Positions 17,775 through 26,188 of a stretch of DNA of 64,000 nucleotides are shown here, piece by piece. The translations under genes were made by a program, and so were the position numbers. Positions within the stretch are counted from its first letter, which is position 1; every line of letters begins with the position of its first letter. Location of the stretch: positions 248,001 through 312,000 of the forward strand of contig NZ_CAKKLJ010000002.1 of NCBI RefSeq assembly GCF_918698005.1, in the 5' to 3' direction. Under the pieces are notes generated by a model. The model was not told the origin of the DNA and did not search any database. It worked only from the letters and a program-made list of their open reading frames with translations. The stretch is from Microbacterium sp. Bi121. GTDB lineage: Bacteria > Actinomycetota > Actinomycetes > Actinomycetales > Microbacteriaceae.

Positions 17775-19492
17775 GTGCGCTCGACGCACTCGACGAACGC
17801 CAGCGGGAAGCAGCATCCGTGCTGCGTGGGCCGGTTGCGGTGCTCGCCGGCGCCGGTACCGGAAAGACGCGCGTCATCACCCACCGGATCGCGCACGGCG
17901 TCGACACCGGCGCCTATTCGCCGAGCCGTGTCATGGCGGTGACATTCACGGCGAAAGCCGCCGGTGAGCTCAGGGGGCGGTTGCGCGCGCTCGGGATCGA
18001 AGGTGTCGCGGCACGCACCTTCCACGCCGCGGCCCTCGCGCAGCTGAACTTCTTCTGGCCGACTCTCGCCGGCTCTCCCGCGCCCTCGATCATCGACAAC
18101 AAGGTGCGCGTGCTCGGCCAGGCCGCGGAGCAGCTGCGTCTGCGGCTCGACACCGCGACTCTCCGTGACGTCGCGAGCGAGATCGAATGGCGCAAGGTCT
18201 CGATGATGTCGATCGACCAGCACGCAGCGCTCGGCAAGTCGGTCGGCAGGGTCGGCACCGAGCAGCTCGCCGACCTCCAGCGCGGTTACGAGGTGCTCAA
18301 GGACGACCGGCGTCAGCTCGACTTCGAGGACGTCCTGCTCGCCTGCGCCGGGATGCTGGAGGCCGAGCCCCGAGTGGCGGCATCCGTGCACGAGCAGTAC
18401 CGCCACTTCACCGTGGACGAGTACCAGGACGTGTCGCCGCTGCAGAACCGGCTGCTCGAGCTCTGGCTCGGTGAGCGCAGAGACCTCTGCGTCGTCGGCG
18501 ATGCCAGCCAGACGATCTACTCGTTCGCCGGCGCCGACCAGCGCTACCTGCTGGAGTTCGGCCGGCGGTTCCCTGATGCCACGATCGTGCGGCTGGAGAC
18601 GAACTACCGGTCGCAGCCGCCGATCCTCGCAGCAGCCAACGCACTCATGAAGGGGCGGCCCGGCGCGCTCGAGCTCGTCGCAGCGCGCGAGGCACCGACA
18701 GCCGAACCGCCGACGCTCACGGCGTTCGACAGCGAGACGGAGGAGGCGGCGGGGATCGCCGCATCCGTGGCGGCCCGCATCAAGTCCGGAGCGGCGTCGT
18801 CGGAGATCGCGGTGCTGTACCGCGCCCACGCGCAGTCCGCCGCGATCCAGCAGGCGCTCGCCGGCGCAGGTATCGCCGCGACGGTCCTCGGCGGCAAACG
18901 ATTCTTCGACATGCCAGAGGTCCGTCAGGCCGTTCTCGCTCTGCGCGGCGCCTCGGTCGCGCCCACCGAGCGCGGCTTCCTGCCGAACGTACGGCGGGTG
19001 CTGCGTGAGATGGGGCTTACGGATGAGCCCCCGACAGCGGGCGGAGCGCAGCGCGACGGATGGGAGGCGAGACGGGCCATCCTCCGACTCGCCGAGGAAG
19101 CCCCGGACGACACCACCCTGCGATCCTTCAGCGACACGCTCATGGCTCGCGCGAAGGACCAGCACGAGCCCACCATGCAGATGGTGACGCTGTCGACGCT
19201 GCACGCGGCGAAGGGACTCGAGTGGCCGCACGTCATCCTCGCCGGATGCGCGGAGGGTGCGCTTCCCATTTCGTACGCGACGAGCTTCGACGCGATAGAC
19301 GAGGAACGCAGGCTCGCCTACGTGGGTATCACGCGCGCCGCGCGAACGCTGGAGCTGACATGGTCGCATTCGGCGGGCCGAGGGGAGCGTCGTCCGTCGC
19401 GGTTCCTTCAGGAGATCGGAACGACTGGTCGTGGCACCGGCATTCTTCGTGAAACGTCGCCTCGCGCCACACGCGGCGTCCGTCGGGGCTGA
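17771..19492 (+). CDS. uvrD2: UvrD2-like superfamily 1 DNA helicase
   Basis: A 573-residue 3'-5' DNA helicase with complete SF1A motifs: GAGTGKT (about 27-33), TFTAKAAGEL, TFHAAAL, DEYQD (about 216), GDASQTIYSFAGA, LETNYRS, TLHAAKGLEW (about 476) and YVGITRAART (about 516). GTG 17771 overlaps the nudC stop, so expression is coupled. Mycobacterial UvrD2 is about 700 residues with a C-terminal HRDC domain and a tetracysteine module; here the protein stops soon after motif VI with no HRDC. The 3' end overlaps the convergent neighbour by 164 bases. Confidence 0.88.
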   Translation: MSALDALDERQREAASVLRGPVAVLAGAGTGKTRVITHRIAHGVDTGAYSPSRVMAVTFTAKAAGELRGRLRALGIEGVAARTFHAAALAQLNFFWPTLAGSPAPSIIDNKVRVLGQAAEQLRLRLDTATLRDVASEIEWRKVSMMSIDQHAALGKSVGRVGTEQLADLQRGYEVLKDDRRQLDFEDVLLACAGMLEAEPRVAASVHEQYRHFTVDEYQDVSPLQNRLLELWLGERRDLCVVGDASQTIYSFAGADQRYLLEFGRRFPDATIVRLETNYRSQPPILAAANALMKGRPGALELVAAREAPTAEPPTLTAFDSETEEAAGIAASVAARIKSGAASSEIAVLYRAHAQSAAIQQALAGAGIAATVLGGKRFFDMPEVRQAVLALRGASVAPTERGFLPNVRRVLREMGLTDEPPTAGGAQRDGWEARRAILRLAEEAPDDTTLRSFSDTLMARAKDQHEPTMQMVTLSTLHAAKGLEWPHVILAGCAEGALPISYATSFDAIDEERRLAYVGITRAARTLELTWSHSAGRGERRPSRFLQEIGTTGRGTGILRETSPRATRGVRRG

Positions 19493-20201
19493 TCCGCACG
19501 GACTTCCTGCGCTTGGCGACATCGGCGTCGCCGAGCAGTCGGGCGATGAGACCTGCTGCCTCTGCAGTGCGAGTGGTGGTGATCTGTCCGCAGTTCGCGC
19601 CTATGAGCTGCGCATGCATGCCCGGCCAGGCCGGATCGCGGTCGCGCTCGTGCGCGTCGCGGCAGGACAGGCACGGCGTGCGACCCGGGACGATCAGGGG
19701 GCCGACGACGGTGGCTCCCGGTTCGAAGGCGACCGGCACGTGCGTGAGGTCGTCGCGCAGATAGCTGCCGAGCCGATGGGCGGATGCCGCGCCCTGCACG
19801 AGCACGATACCCACGGAGCCAGCGGCGCCTCGGGGTGCTGTCCCGAACCCCTCGTCGCACAGGGCGAGCTCCATGCGTGCATCGACGCGGGAATCGTCGA
19901 TGTCGATGCTCTCGATCCAGACGCAGGGGAGAGGCGGACGGTCGGTGATGAGAATCGGTTCTAGTGCAGCCAGCAGTGCCCGTGCGTCTTCGCGTGGCGC
20001 GCCGATGCCGTGCGCGATGACATCGAACGCCGAGCGCCGGAACCCCGATCGCATCCTCTGGAGGAGCGGCTCGATCCAGGGTGCCGTCAGCGGAACCCTG
20101 AGCGTGCCGTCAAGGCCGAACTGGATCGTGTCGGCGTCGCGCCACAGCAGCGGCTGGGCCGGATCGATCCTGGTCACGGTGGTCGGTGTCGTCGGAGACA
20201 T
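19329..20201 (-). CDS. stand-alone cyclodehydratase/ThiF-like protein (Ocin_ThiF-like)
   Basis: A 290-residue protein of the type annotated 'bacteriocin biosynthesis cyclodehydratase domain' or TOMM precursor leader peptide-binding protein. The N-terminal part, with TIQFGLDGTLRV and PLLQRMRSG, resembles the peptide-binding winged-helix region. The C-terminal part has VGPLIVPGRTPCLSCRDAHERDRDPAWP and ends in EECRC, giving a CxxC...CxC zinc site. No YcaO partner or precursor peptide is nearby, so a natural-product role is doubtful. The neighbourhood matches Rv3196 beside uvrD2. ATG 20201 is preferred over 20258 because a CAGAAT -10 lies six bases before it. Confidence 0.7.
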   Translation of the reverse strand: MSPTTPTTVTRIDPAQPLLWRDADTIQFGLDGTLRVPLTAPWIEPLLQRMRSGFRRSAFDVIAHGIGAPREDARALLAALEPILITDRPPLPCVWIESIDIDDSRVDARMELALCDEGFGTAPRGAAGSVGIVLVQGAASAHRLGSYLRDDLTHVPVAFEPGATVVGPLIVPGRTPCLSCRDAHERDRDPAWPGMHAQLIGANCGQITTTRTAEAAGLIARLLGDADVAKRRKSVRISPDGRRVWREATFHEECRCHDQSFRSPEGTATDDAPLGPPNATMSAPAFARRA

Positions 20202-20207
20202 GCCCCG

Positions 20208-20213
20208 ATTCTG
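20208..20213 (-). promoter_or_regulatory. -10 box CAGAAT, leaderless-type promoter
   Basis: On the complement it lies six bases before ATG 20201. The first base departs from TANNNT. Confidence 0.45.
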
Positions 20214-20306
20214 CTCAGCCGGGGGCGTCGGTGGAGCGCCGATCGACGATCCGTGCACAACTTCGGCGGATCGCCGAGTGGTGCAGAACGAGTTGCGCTG
20301 GGCGGA

Positions 20307-21698
20307 TCAGACCGGCTTCTCGCCCTCGCCGGAGTCGTCGTCCTCTTCGGTGTTCTCGTCGCCATCGCCGGAGAAGTCGTCGCCGTCGAGCAGGCGGGCG
20401 AGCGCCTCGTCGAACTCGTCGGCGGCAGGCGCCTCGCCGCGGGCACGGGCCTGGAGCCGCTCGATGAGTCCTGTCGGGTCATCGATGTCGGCGGCTGTCG
20501 GCAGCAGATCGGGGTAGTCCCACAGCGAGTCACGCGCCGCGATGCCGACGGCATCCGTCACCTTGCGCCACATCGCGGCGGCCTCGCGCATGCGACGCGG
20601 ACGCAGCTTCAGTCCGACCAGGGCGCCCAGAGCATCCTCGGCGGGTCCGCCGACGGCGCGACGACGACGTGCGGCCTCGGCGAGTCGAGCGCCGTCGGGG
20701 AGGCGTGAGGTCGCTTCACTGGTGACGACGTCGACCCAGCCGTCGATCATGGCGATGATGTTCTCGAGACGGGCGAGCGCCTCGCGCTGCGCCTCCGTCT
20801 GCGCCGGCAGCAGCGCCCCGCCCTCGATCGCCGCACGCAGCTCCTCGGGGTTGGACGGGTCCAGCCTGCTCGCCACGTCCTCGAGCGCGTCGACGTCGAC
20901 CGTCACGCCCCTGGCGAAGTCCGTGATCTGCGACATGACCTGAAGGTGCAGCCACTTCGCGTGGCGGTACAGCCGGGCGTACGCGAGTTCGCGGGTCGCG
21001 AGGTAGAGCGTGATCTGGTCTTCGGGGATCTCGAGGCCCTCGCCGAACGCGGTGATGTTCTGCGGGATGACGGCCGCCGTGCCCGGTGGCAGGACGGGAA
21101 TGCCGACGTCGCCGCCGGAGACAGCCTCGAGTGAGAGATTGCCGAGCACCTGCCCGAACTGAGCGGCGAAGACTGAGGAGCCGAGGCCGCGCATGAGCTT
21201 GCCCGCCCCCTGGATCGCGCCCCGCATGTCATCGGGAACCTGCGTGTCCAGGGCGCTGGTGAGGGCGTCGGCGATGCTCGTCGAGACGGGGCCGGCGATC
21301 TCCTTCCACACCGGAAGCGTCTTCTCGACCCACTCGCCGCGGGTCATCGGACGCGGGCTCGCGGACAGCTCCGAGATCGTGGTCGCCTCGCCGAGCCACA
21401 GGTTCGCCAGTGCGAACGCGTCGACGAGCGAGTGCCGCGAGCCGTCGGTGATTCCCTGGCCCTCGCGATTGGCGATGTGCAGCGCCTGGCGCAGCGTGTT
21501 CTCCCACGGGTCGCCGCTGAAGGCGTTCTGCAGCTGCTGCGACAGCGCGGCCATCATCGCCGGGTCGATCTGGAGTCCCTCAGCCCCGCCGAACGCGTTC
21601 TGCAGCGCGCTCAGGTCGAAGTCACCGGGGCCCTCGCCGGACATCATCCTTCGCAGGAACTCCTGGAAGTCTTCCGGGTTCGGATCGTTGTCTGCCAT
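20307..21698 (-). CDS. DUF2342 (zincin_2) family protein
   Basis: A 463-residue protein of the family usually annotated 'zinc-dependent metalloprotease' (TIGR03624-like; Rv3195 in M. tuberculosis). Family hallmarks are visible: LATRELAYARLYRHAKWLH, MIDGWVDVVTSEATSRLP, RRRRAVGGPAEDALGALVGL, LRPRRMREAA and DLLPTAADIDDP. There is no HExxH motif anywhere, so protease activity should not be assumed. Both ends are low-complexity; the C-terminus is strongly acidic (DGDDFSGDGDENTEEDDD). GAGAGG about ten bases before the ATG is a plausible ribosome-binding site. It is divergent from the PDZ protease gene. Confidence 0.85.
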   Translation of the reverse strand: MADNDPNPEDFQEFLRRMMSGEGPGDFDLSALQNAFGGAEGLQIDPAMMAALSQQLQNAFSGDPWENTLRQALHIANREGQGITDGSRHSLVDAFALANLWLGEATTISELSASPRPMTRGEWVEKTLPVWKEIAGPVSTSIADALTSALDTQVPDDMRGAIQGAGKLMRGLGSSVFAAQFGQVLGNLSLEAVSGGDVGIPVLPPGTAAVIPQNITAFGEGLEIPEDQITLYLATRELAYARLYRHAKWLHLQVMSQITDFARGVTVDVDALEDVASRLDPSNPEELRAAIEGGALLPAQTEAQREALARLENIIAMIDGWVDVVTSEATSRLPDGARLAEAARRRRAVGGPAEDALGALVGLKLRPRRMREAAAMWRKVTDAVGIAARDSLWDYPDLLPTAADIDDPTGLIERLQARARGEAPAADEFDEALARLLDGDDFSGDGDENTEEDDDSGEGEKPV

Positions 21699-21815
21699 GT
21701 CGGTCGCCTCTCAGCACGTCGCTAGCCGTGCCATCTACGCTAGTTGCAGGTTTCTGCACGCACCCCCGACGCGAGCAGATCGCTGTACGCCGGTCGCGAA
21801 CGACGGAGGATAACC

Positions 21816-22910
21816 GTGACACGAACCCGCCCTGCCCGCATCGGGCTCGGAGTCTGGGCGCTCATCGTCGCGCTCGTCGCGCTGGTCGTGCTCACCTTCC
21901 TGCCCACCCCCTACGTGATCCAGCGACCAGGACCCGTGTACGACACACTCGGCAGCGCCGCCAGCACGGACGGCGAGCAGGTGCCGCTGATCGCGATCGA
22001 CGGTGCGGACACGTACGAGACGGGTGGCAGCCTCAATCTCACGACCGTGCAGGTCGTCGGCAACCGCGAGCGCACGCCGTCGTGGTTCGAGCTCGCCCTC
22101 GCCTGGATGGATTCCTCACGCGCCGTGGTGCCCCTCGACTCGGTATTCCCTGAGGGTGTCACCACCGAGGAGCGCGACGAGCGCAACGCCGACCTCATGG
22201 TCGACTCGCAGCACGAGGCGACGGCCGCTGCCCTGCACGAATTGGGCTACGACACCGGCGCCGAGGTGACGGTCGTCTCGACCATCGACGACTCACCGGC
22301 CGACGGGCTGCTCGAGGAGGGCGACATCGTCGAGAAGGTCGACGGCGTCGACGTCACGAGCGCCGCCGCATTGCGGGCGGCGATCCAGGATTCCGAGGGG
22401 GATGCCGTCGAGCTGACCGTGCGGCGGGGCGGCGATCAGCAGATGGGCATCGACGTCACCCCCGAGCTCGAACAGGTGAACGGGGTCGACACCTGGCTGG
22501 TGGGAATCACACTGAGCACGGAGTACGACTTCCCGTTCGACGTCCACATCCAGCTCGACAACGTCGGCGGACCGAGCGCAGGCATGATGTTCGCCCTCGG
22601 CATCGTCGACGAACTGACCCCGGGGGAGCTGACCGGAGGCAACGACATCGCCGGCACCGGCACGATCGACGCCACCGGTGCGGTCGGGCCGATCGGCGGC
22701 ATCCGTCAGAAGCTCTACGGAGCGCGCGATGCCGGAGCGGACTACTTCCTCGCGCCGGCGTCCAATTGCGACGAGGTCGTGGGTCATGTGCCCGACGGCC
22801 TCACTGTCATCAGCACCGCGACGCTGGAGCAGTCGATCGACGCCATCGAGGTGATCGCCGACGGAGGCGACGTCGGCGATCTGCCGAAGTGCGCTGCCGA
22901 CGTCTCCTGA
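21816..22910 (+). CDS. YlbL/PDZ-Lon (S16) family membrane protease
   Basis: A 364-residue protein with one N-terminal membrane helix (about residues 8-30), a PDZ domain (about 120-215) and a C-terminal Lon-type proteolytic domain. The Ser-Lys dyad is visible as GGPSAGMM and, later, GGIRQKLYGARDAG. Homologues are Rv3194c and B. subtilis YlbL, membrane proteases facing outward. GTG 21816 is chosen because GGAGGA lies five bases before it (21805-21810); the longer frame to 21744 lacks a site. The context next to UPF0182 and DUF2342 is conserved in actinobacteria. Confidence 0.9.
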   Translation: MTRTRPARIGLGVWALIVALVALVVLTFLPTPYVIQRPGPVYDTLGSAASTDGEQVPLIAIDGADTYETGGSLNLTTVQVVGNRERTPSWFELALAWMDSSRAVVPLDSVFPEGVTTEERDERNADLMVDSQHEATAAALHELGYDTGAEVTVVSTIDDSPADGLLEEGDIVEKVDGVDVTSAAALRAAIQDSEGDAVELTVRRGGDQQMGIDVTPELEQVNGVDTWLVGITLSTEYDFPFDVHIQLDNVGGPSAGMMFALGIVDELTPGELTGGNDIAGTGTIDATGAVGPIGGIRQKLYGARDAGADYFLAPASNCDEVVGHVPDGLTVISTATLEQSIDAIEVIADGGDVGDLPKCAADVS

Positions 22911-22938
22911 CACGCGGCCCGCACATAGGGAGCGCACA

Positions 22939-22944
22939 TAGGAT
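22939..22944 (+). promoter_or_regulatory. -10 box TAGGAT, leaderless-type promoter
   Basis: It lies six bases before GTG 22951. The stretch GCACATAGG occurs twice in tandem here (starting at about 22921 and 22934), and the second copy provides the hexamer. Confidence 0.6.
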
Positions 22945-22950
22945 GGTCAG

Positions 22951-25881
22951 GTGACCACGACCTCAGCGCCGAATCCGGCCACGCCCCGAACCTCCCGACG
23001 GATCCTCACGATCTCGCTGGTGATCATCGCCGCGCTGGTCGCGGCCTTCTTCGTCTTCGCCTCGCTGTACACGGACTTCCTGTGGTTCGATCAGCTCGGA
23101 TTCCAGCGAGTGCTCACCACGCAGTGGCTCGCGGCGGCAGTGATGTTCGTCATTGGTTTCCTCAGCATGGCCGCACCGTTGTTCGTCGTCATCCAGCTGG
23201 CCTATCGGCTGCGCCCGGTGTACGTGCGGCTGAGCTCGCAGCTCGACCGCTACCAGGAGGTCATCGAGCCGCTGCGCCGCCTGGCCATGTGGGGCATGCC
23301 GATCTTCTTCGGCATCTTCGCGGGCTTCGCCGCAGCCGGCAACTGGGAGACGGTCTGGCTGTGGTTCAGCGGCGGTTCCACTGGCGTCGCCGACCCGCAG
23401 TTCGGCATGGACACCGGCTTCTACCTGTTCGCGATGCCCTTCTACTCGATCGTCCTCGCGTTCGTGTCGGCCGTCCTCCTGCTCTCCCTCATCGTCACCG
23501 CCCTCGTCTCGTACCTGTACGGCTCGGTGCGCATCGGCCAGGGCGAGCTTCGCATCTCCAAGCCGGCCCGGATCCAGCTCGCGGTTCTGGCCGGTCTCTA
23601 CCTGCTGGTGCAGGCGGCCAGCCTCTGGCTCGACCGCTTCAAGACCCTCGTCACCGAGGAAGACCGCATCACCGGTGCGGCCTACACCGGTGCGAACGCG
23701 ACCATCCCCGGCCTTGCGATCCTCGCGATCCTCGCCGCGCTCGTCGCGGTGCTGTTCTTCGTGACCGCCGTGATCGGCCGCTGGCGCTTCCCGCTGGCGG
23801 CGACCGCGCTGCTCATCGTCGCTGCCCTGGTCGTCGGCATCGGCTACCCCTGGGTGGTGACCACCTTCCAGGTGCGCCCGAACCAGAACAGCTTCCAGGC
23901 CGAGTACTACCAGCGCAACATCGACGGCACCAAAGAGGCGTACGGCATCGACGACCTCGAGGTCACGCCGTTCAAGGCGGAGACCACGGCCGAGGCCGGT
24001 CAGCTGCGCGATGACGCCGAGACCACGGCATCCATCCGCATCCTCGATCCGAGCATAATCAGCCCCACCGTGCAGCAGCTCGAGCAGTTCCGCGGTTACT
24101 ACCAGTTCCAGGACACGCTCGACGTCGACCGGTACGAGATCGATGGAGAGACGCAGGACACCGTTGTCGCGGTCCGTGAACTCGACGTGAATCGCCTCGG
24201 CGACAGCAACAACTGGAACAACCGCACAGCGGTGTACACGCACGGCTACGGCCTGGTCGTCGCCGCCGGCAACCAGCGCAGCAGCGAGGGCGAGCCGGTG
24301 TTCCTCGAGCGCGGCATCCCGTCGTCCGGCTTCCTCACCGACGCCGAGAAGTTCGAGCCGCGGGTGTACTTCGGCGAGACCTCGCCGCCGTACTCGATCG
24401 TCGGAGCCCCGGAGGGCACCGACCCCGTCGAGATCGACTACCCGCGCGGTGAGGACGGTGCCAACGAGACGAAGAACACGTTCGACGGTGACGGCGGCCC
24501 GGCGATCGGCAACACGTTCAACAAGCTGCTGTACGCCCTGAAGTTCCAGGAGGCGGAGATCCTGTTCTCCGACCTCGTGAACGACGAATCGCAGATACTC
24601 TACGACCGCGACCCGGTCGAGCGCGTGCAGAAGGTCGCGCCGTACCTGACGCTCGACAGCGACCCGTACCCGAGCGTCGTCGACGGCGAGATCGTGTGGG
24701 TCGTGGACGGGTACACGACCAGTGCGACGTACCCGTACTCCACCGGTGTGAACCTGCCGGATGCGATCACCGATTCGAACACACCGGCGCCGAGCTTCGC
24801 GCTCGACAACATCAACTACATCCGCAACTCCGTCAAGGCCACGGTGAACGCCTATGACGGTTCGGTGACGCTGTACGCCTGGGACGACGAGGACCCGATC
24901 CTCAAGGCGTGGGAGAACGTCTACCCGACGACCGTCGAACCGATCAGCGAGATGTCCGCCGATCTGATGAGTCACGTCCGGTACCCGACCGACCTCTTCA
25001 AGGTGCAGCGCCAGATCCTCGGCGTCTACCACGTCGACACGGCAGGATCCTTCGCTCAGCAGGACAACCGCTGGCAGACGCCGGACGACCCGCGCGACCC
25101 GACGTCGCTGCAGCCGCCGTACTACCTGTCGATGCAGATGCCCGGTCAGGATTCGCCGCGATTCTCGATGTTCTCGACGTTCATCCCCGCCTCGGCGCAG
25201 GGTACGACGAGTCGCAACGTCCTGATGGGCTACCTGGCCGTGGATTCGGATGCCGGATCCACCGCCGGTGAGAAGTCCGAAGGCTACGGAAAGCTGAGTC
25301 TGCTCGAGATCGACGCGGATACGACGGTGCCCGGCCCCGGTCAGGTGCAGAACACGTTCAACTCCGACCCGAACGTCGTGCGAGAGCTCAACCTGCTGCA
25401 GCAGGGCGAGTCCGAGGTGAAGTACGGCAACCTGCTGACCCTCCCGGTCGGCGGCGGTCTGCTGTACGTCCAGCCCGTGTACGTTCAGTCGTCCGATGCC
25501 GGCGGCACGCAGCTGCCGTTGCTGCAGAAGGTGCTCGTGACCTTCGGCGACAACGTCGCCTTCGAGGACACGCTCACCGCGGCGCTCGACACGATCTTCG
25601 GCGGAGACTCCGGTGCCACCGGCGGCGATGAAGAGGTGGAACCGACTCCTGGTGAGACGACGCCCCCGGATGAGGGCGGCACGGACCCGGGAACGGAGAC
25701 TCCGGGTACCGGAACCGACGCGGACGCCTACCAGACGGCGCTCAACGCGGCTCAGCAGGCGCTGGCCGACCGCGAGGCGGCTCTGAAGGACGGCGATCTC
25801 ACGGCGTTCGCCGAGGCGGACAAGCGCCTGACGGATGCCGTCACCGAGCTGCTGGCGCTGGAGGCCGCAGCCGGGGAGTGA
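22951..25881 (+). CDS. UPF0182 family large membrane protein
   Basis: A 976-residue protein. The first ~310 residues hold about seven membrane helices (for example ILTISLVIIAALVAAFFVFA and FGIFAGFAAAGNW). A large extracytoplasmic domain follows, with family features such as VRPNQNSFQAEYYQRNI, DPSIISPTVQQLEQ and SSGFLTDAEKFEPRVYFGE. The C-terminal ~100 residues are Pro/Thr/Glu-rich and end in an Ala-rich predicted coiled coil. It matches UPF0182 (Rv3193c) over full length. The function is unknown. Two hairpin terminators follow. Confidence 0.93.
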   Translation: MTTTSAPNPATPRTSRRILTISLVIIAALVAAFFVFASLYTDFLWFDQLGFQRVLTTQWLAAAVMFVIGFLSMAAPLFVVIQLAYRLRPVYVRLSSQLDRYQEVIEPLRRLAMWGMPIFFGIFAGFAAAGNWETVWLWFSGGSTGVADPQFGMDTGFYLFAMPFYSIVLAFVSAVLLLSLIVTALVSYLYGSVRIGQGELRISKPARIQLAVLAGLYLLVQAASLWLDRFKTLVTEEDRITGAAYTGANATIPGLAILAILAALVAVLFFVTAVIGRWRFPLAATALLIVAALVVGIGYPWVVTTFQVRPNQNSFQAEYYQRNIDGTKEAYGIDDLEVTPFKAETTAEAGQLRDDAETTASIRILDPSIISPTVQQLEQFRGYYQFQDTLDVDRYEIDGETQDTVVAVRELDVNRLGDSNNWNNRTAVYTHGYGLVVAAGNQRSSEGEPVFLERGIPSSGFLTDAEKFEPRVYFGETSPPYSIVGAPEGTDPVEIDYPRGEDGANETKNTFDGDGGPAIGNTFNKLLYALKFQEAEILFSDLVNDESQILYDRDPVERVQKVAPYLTLDSDPYPSVVDGEIVWVVDGYTTSATYPYSTGVNLPDAITDSNTPAPSFALDNINYIRNSVKATVNAYDGSVTLYAWDDEDPILKAWENVYPTTVEPISEMSADLMSHVRYPTDLFKVQRQILGVYHVDTAGSFAQQDNRWQTPDDPRDPTSLQPPYYLSMQMPGQDSPRFSMFSTFIPASAQGTTSRNVLMGYLAVDSDAGSTAGEKSEGYGKLSLLEIDADTTVPGPGQVQNTFNSDPNVVRELNLLQQGESEVKYGNLLTLPVGGGLLYVQPVYVQSSDAGGTQLPLLQKVLVTFGDNVAFEDTLTAALDTIFGGDSGATGGDEEVEPTPGETTPPDEGGTDPGTETPGTGTDADAYQTALNAAQQALADREAALKDGDLTAFAEADKRLTDAVTELLALEAAAGE

Positions 25882-25913
25882 TCGGAGCCGGTCCAGCCGG
25901 CGGAATGTCTGGG

Positions 25914-25948
25914 AAATGGCGGGTTCGCGCGTGCGCGACCCGCCATTT
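25914..25948 (+). terminator. hairpin after the UPF0182 gene
   Basis: Arms AAATGGCGGGT (25914-25924) and ACCCGCCATTT (25938-25948) pair perfectly, and CGCGC/GCGCG extends the stem with a one-base bulge to a two-base loop. It begins 33 bases after the stop codon. Confidence 0.7.
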
Positions 25949-25986
25949 CTGCGACACGGATGCGGGCCGCTTGCGTGCGCGCAAAG

Positions 25987-26029
25987 CGAAAGGCCCCTGA
26001 TCGGATTTCTCCTGATCAGGGGCCTTTCG
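25987..26029. terminator. bidirectional intrinsic terminator, 16-bp perfect stem
   Basis: CGAAAGGCCCCTGATC (25987-26002) pairs perfectly with 26014-26029 across an 11-base loop. The AAAG/CTTT flanks give a short U run in both directions. It lies downstream of both UPF0182 (+) and the tRNA gene (-), so it probably ends both transcripts. Confidence 0.85.
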
Positions 26030-26044
26030 TGTGTCGCATTCTCG

Positions 26045-26118
26045 TTGCGGGGACAGGATTTGAACCTGCGACCTCCGGGTTATGAGCCCGGCGAGCTACC
26101 GAACTGCTCCACCCCGCG
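26045..26118 (-). tRNA. initiator tRNA-fMet (anticodon CAT)
   Basis: A 74-base gene without encoded CCA. The 5' end reads CGCGGGGTGGAGCAG and the 3' acceptor strand CCCCGCA plus discriminator A. The unpaired C1-A72, the A11-T24 pair in the D stem (GAGC/GCTC), and the GGG/CCC pairs flanking the CTCATAA anticodon loop are the classic initiator identity features. The anticodon is at 26082-26084 and the T arm contains GGTTCAAATCC. A terminator lies 16 bases downstream of the 3' end. Confidence 0.95.
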
Positions 26119-26124
26119 GCACGT

Positions 26125-26135
26125 CTTATAGCTTA
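26125..26135 (-). promoter_or_regulatory. putative -10 region of the initiator tRNA gene
   Basis: On the complement the sequence TAAGCTATAAG offers two overlapping -10 candidates (TAAGCT, TATAAG) 7-17 bases before the mature 5' end. No convincing -35 is seen. Confidence 0.4.
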
Positions 26136-26188
26136 GCACGCGTTCGGAGTGCGGGATGCCACCGGCCGGGATGCGCGAGGATGGGGGC

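Noticed and set aside
17612-19522. 636-codon open frame on the - strand
   Set aside because: Antisense to the uvrD2-like gene; composition is that of a shadow frame.
19329-20201. Azoline RiPP (TOMM) biosynthetic gene cluster
   Set aside because: No YcaO, dehydrogenase, transporter or precursor peptide gene is adjacent; only the orphan ThiF-like gene is seen.
22963-25032. 689-codon open frame on the - strand
   Set aside because: Antisense to UPF0182; repetitive Val/Arg/Asp/His composition and no start signal.
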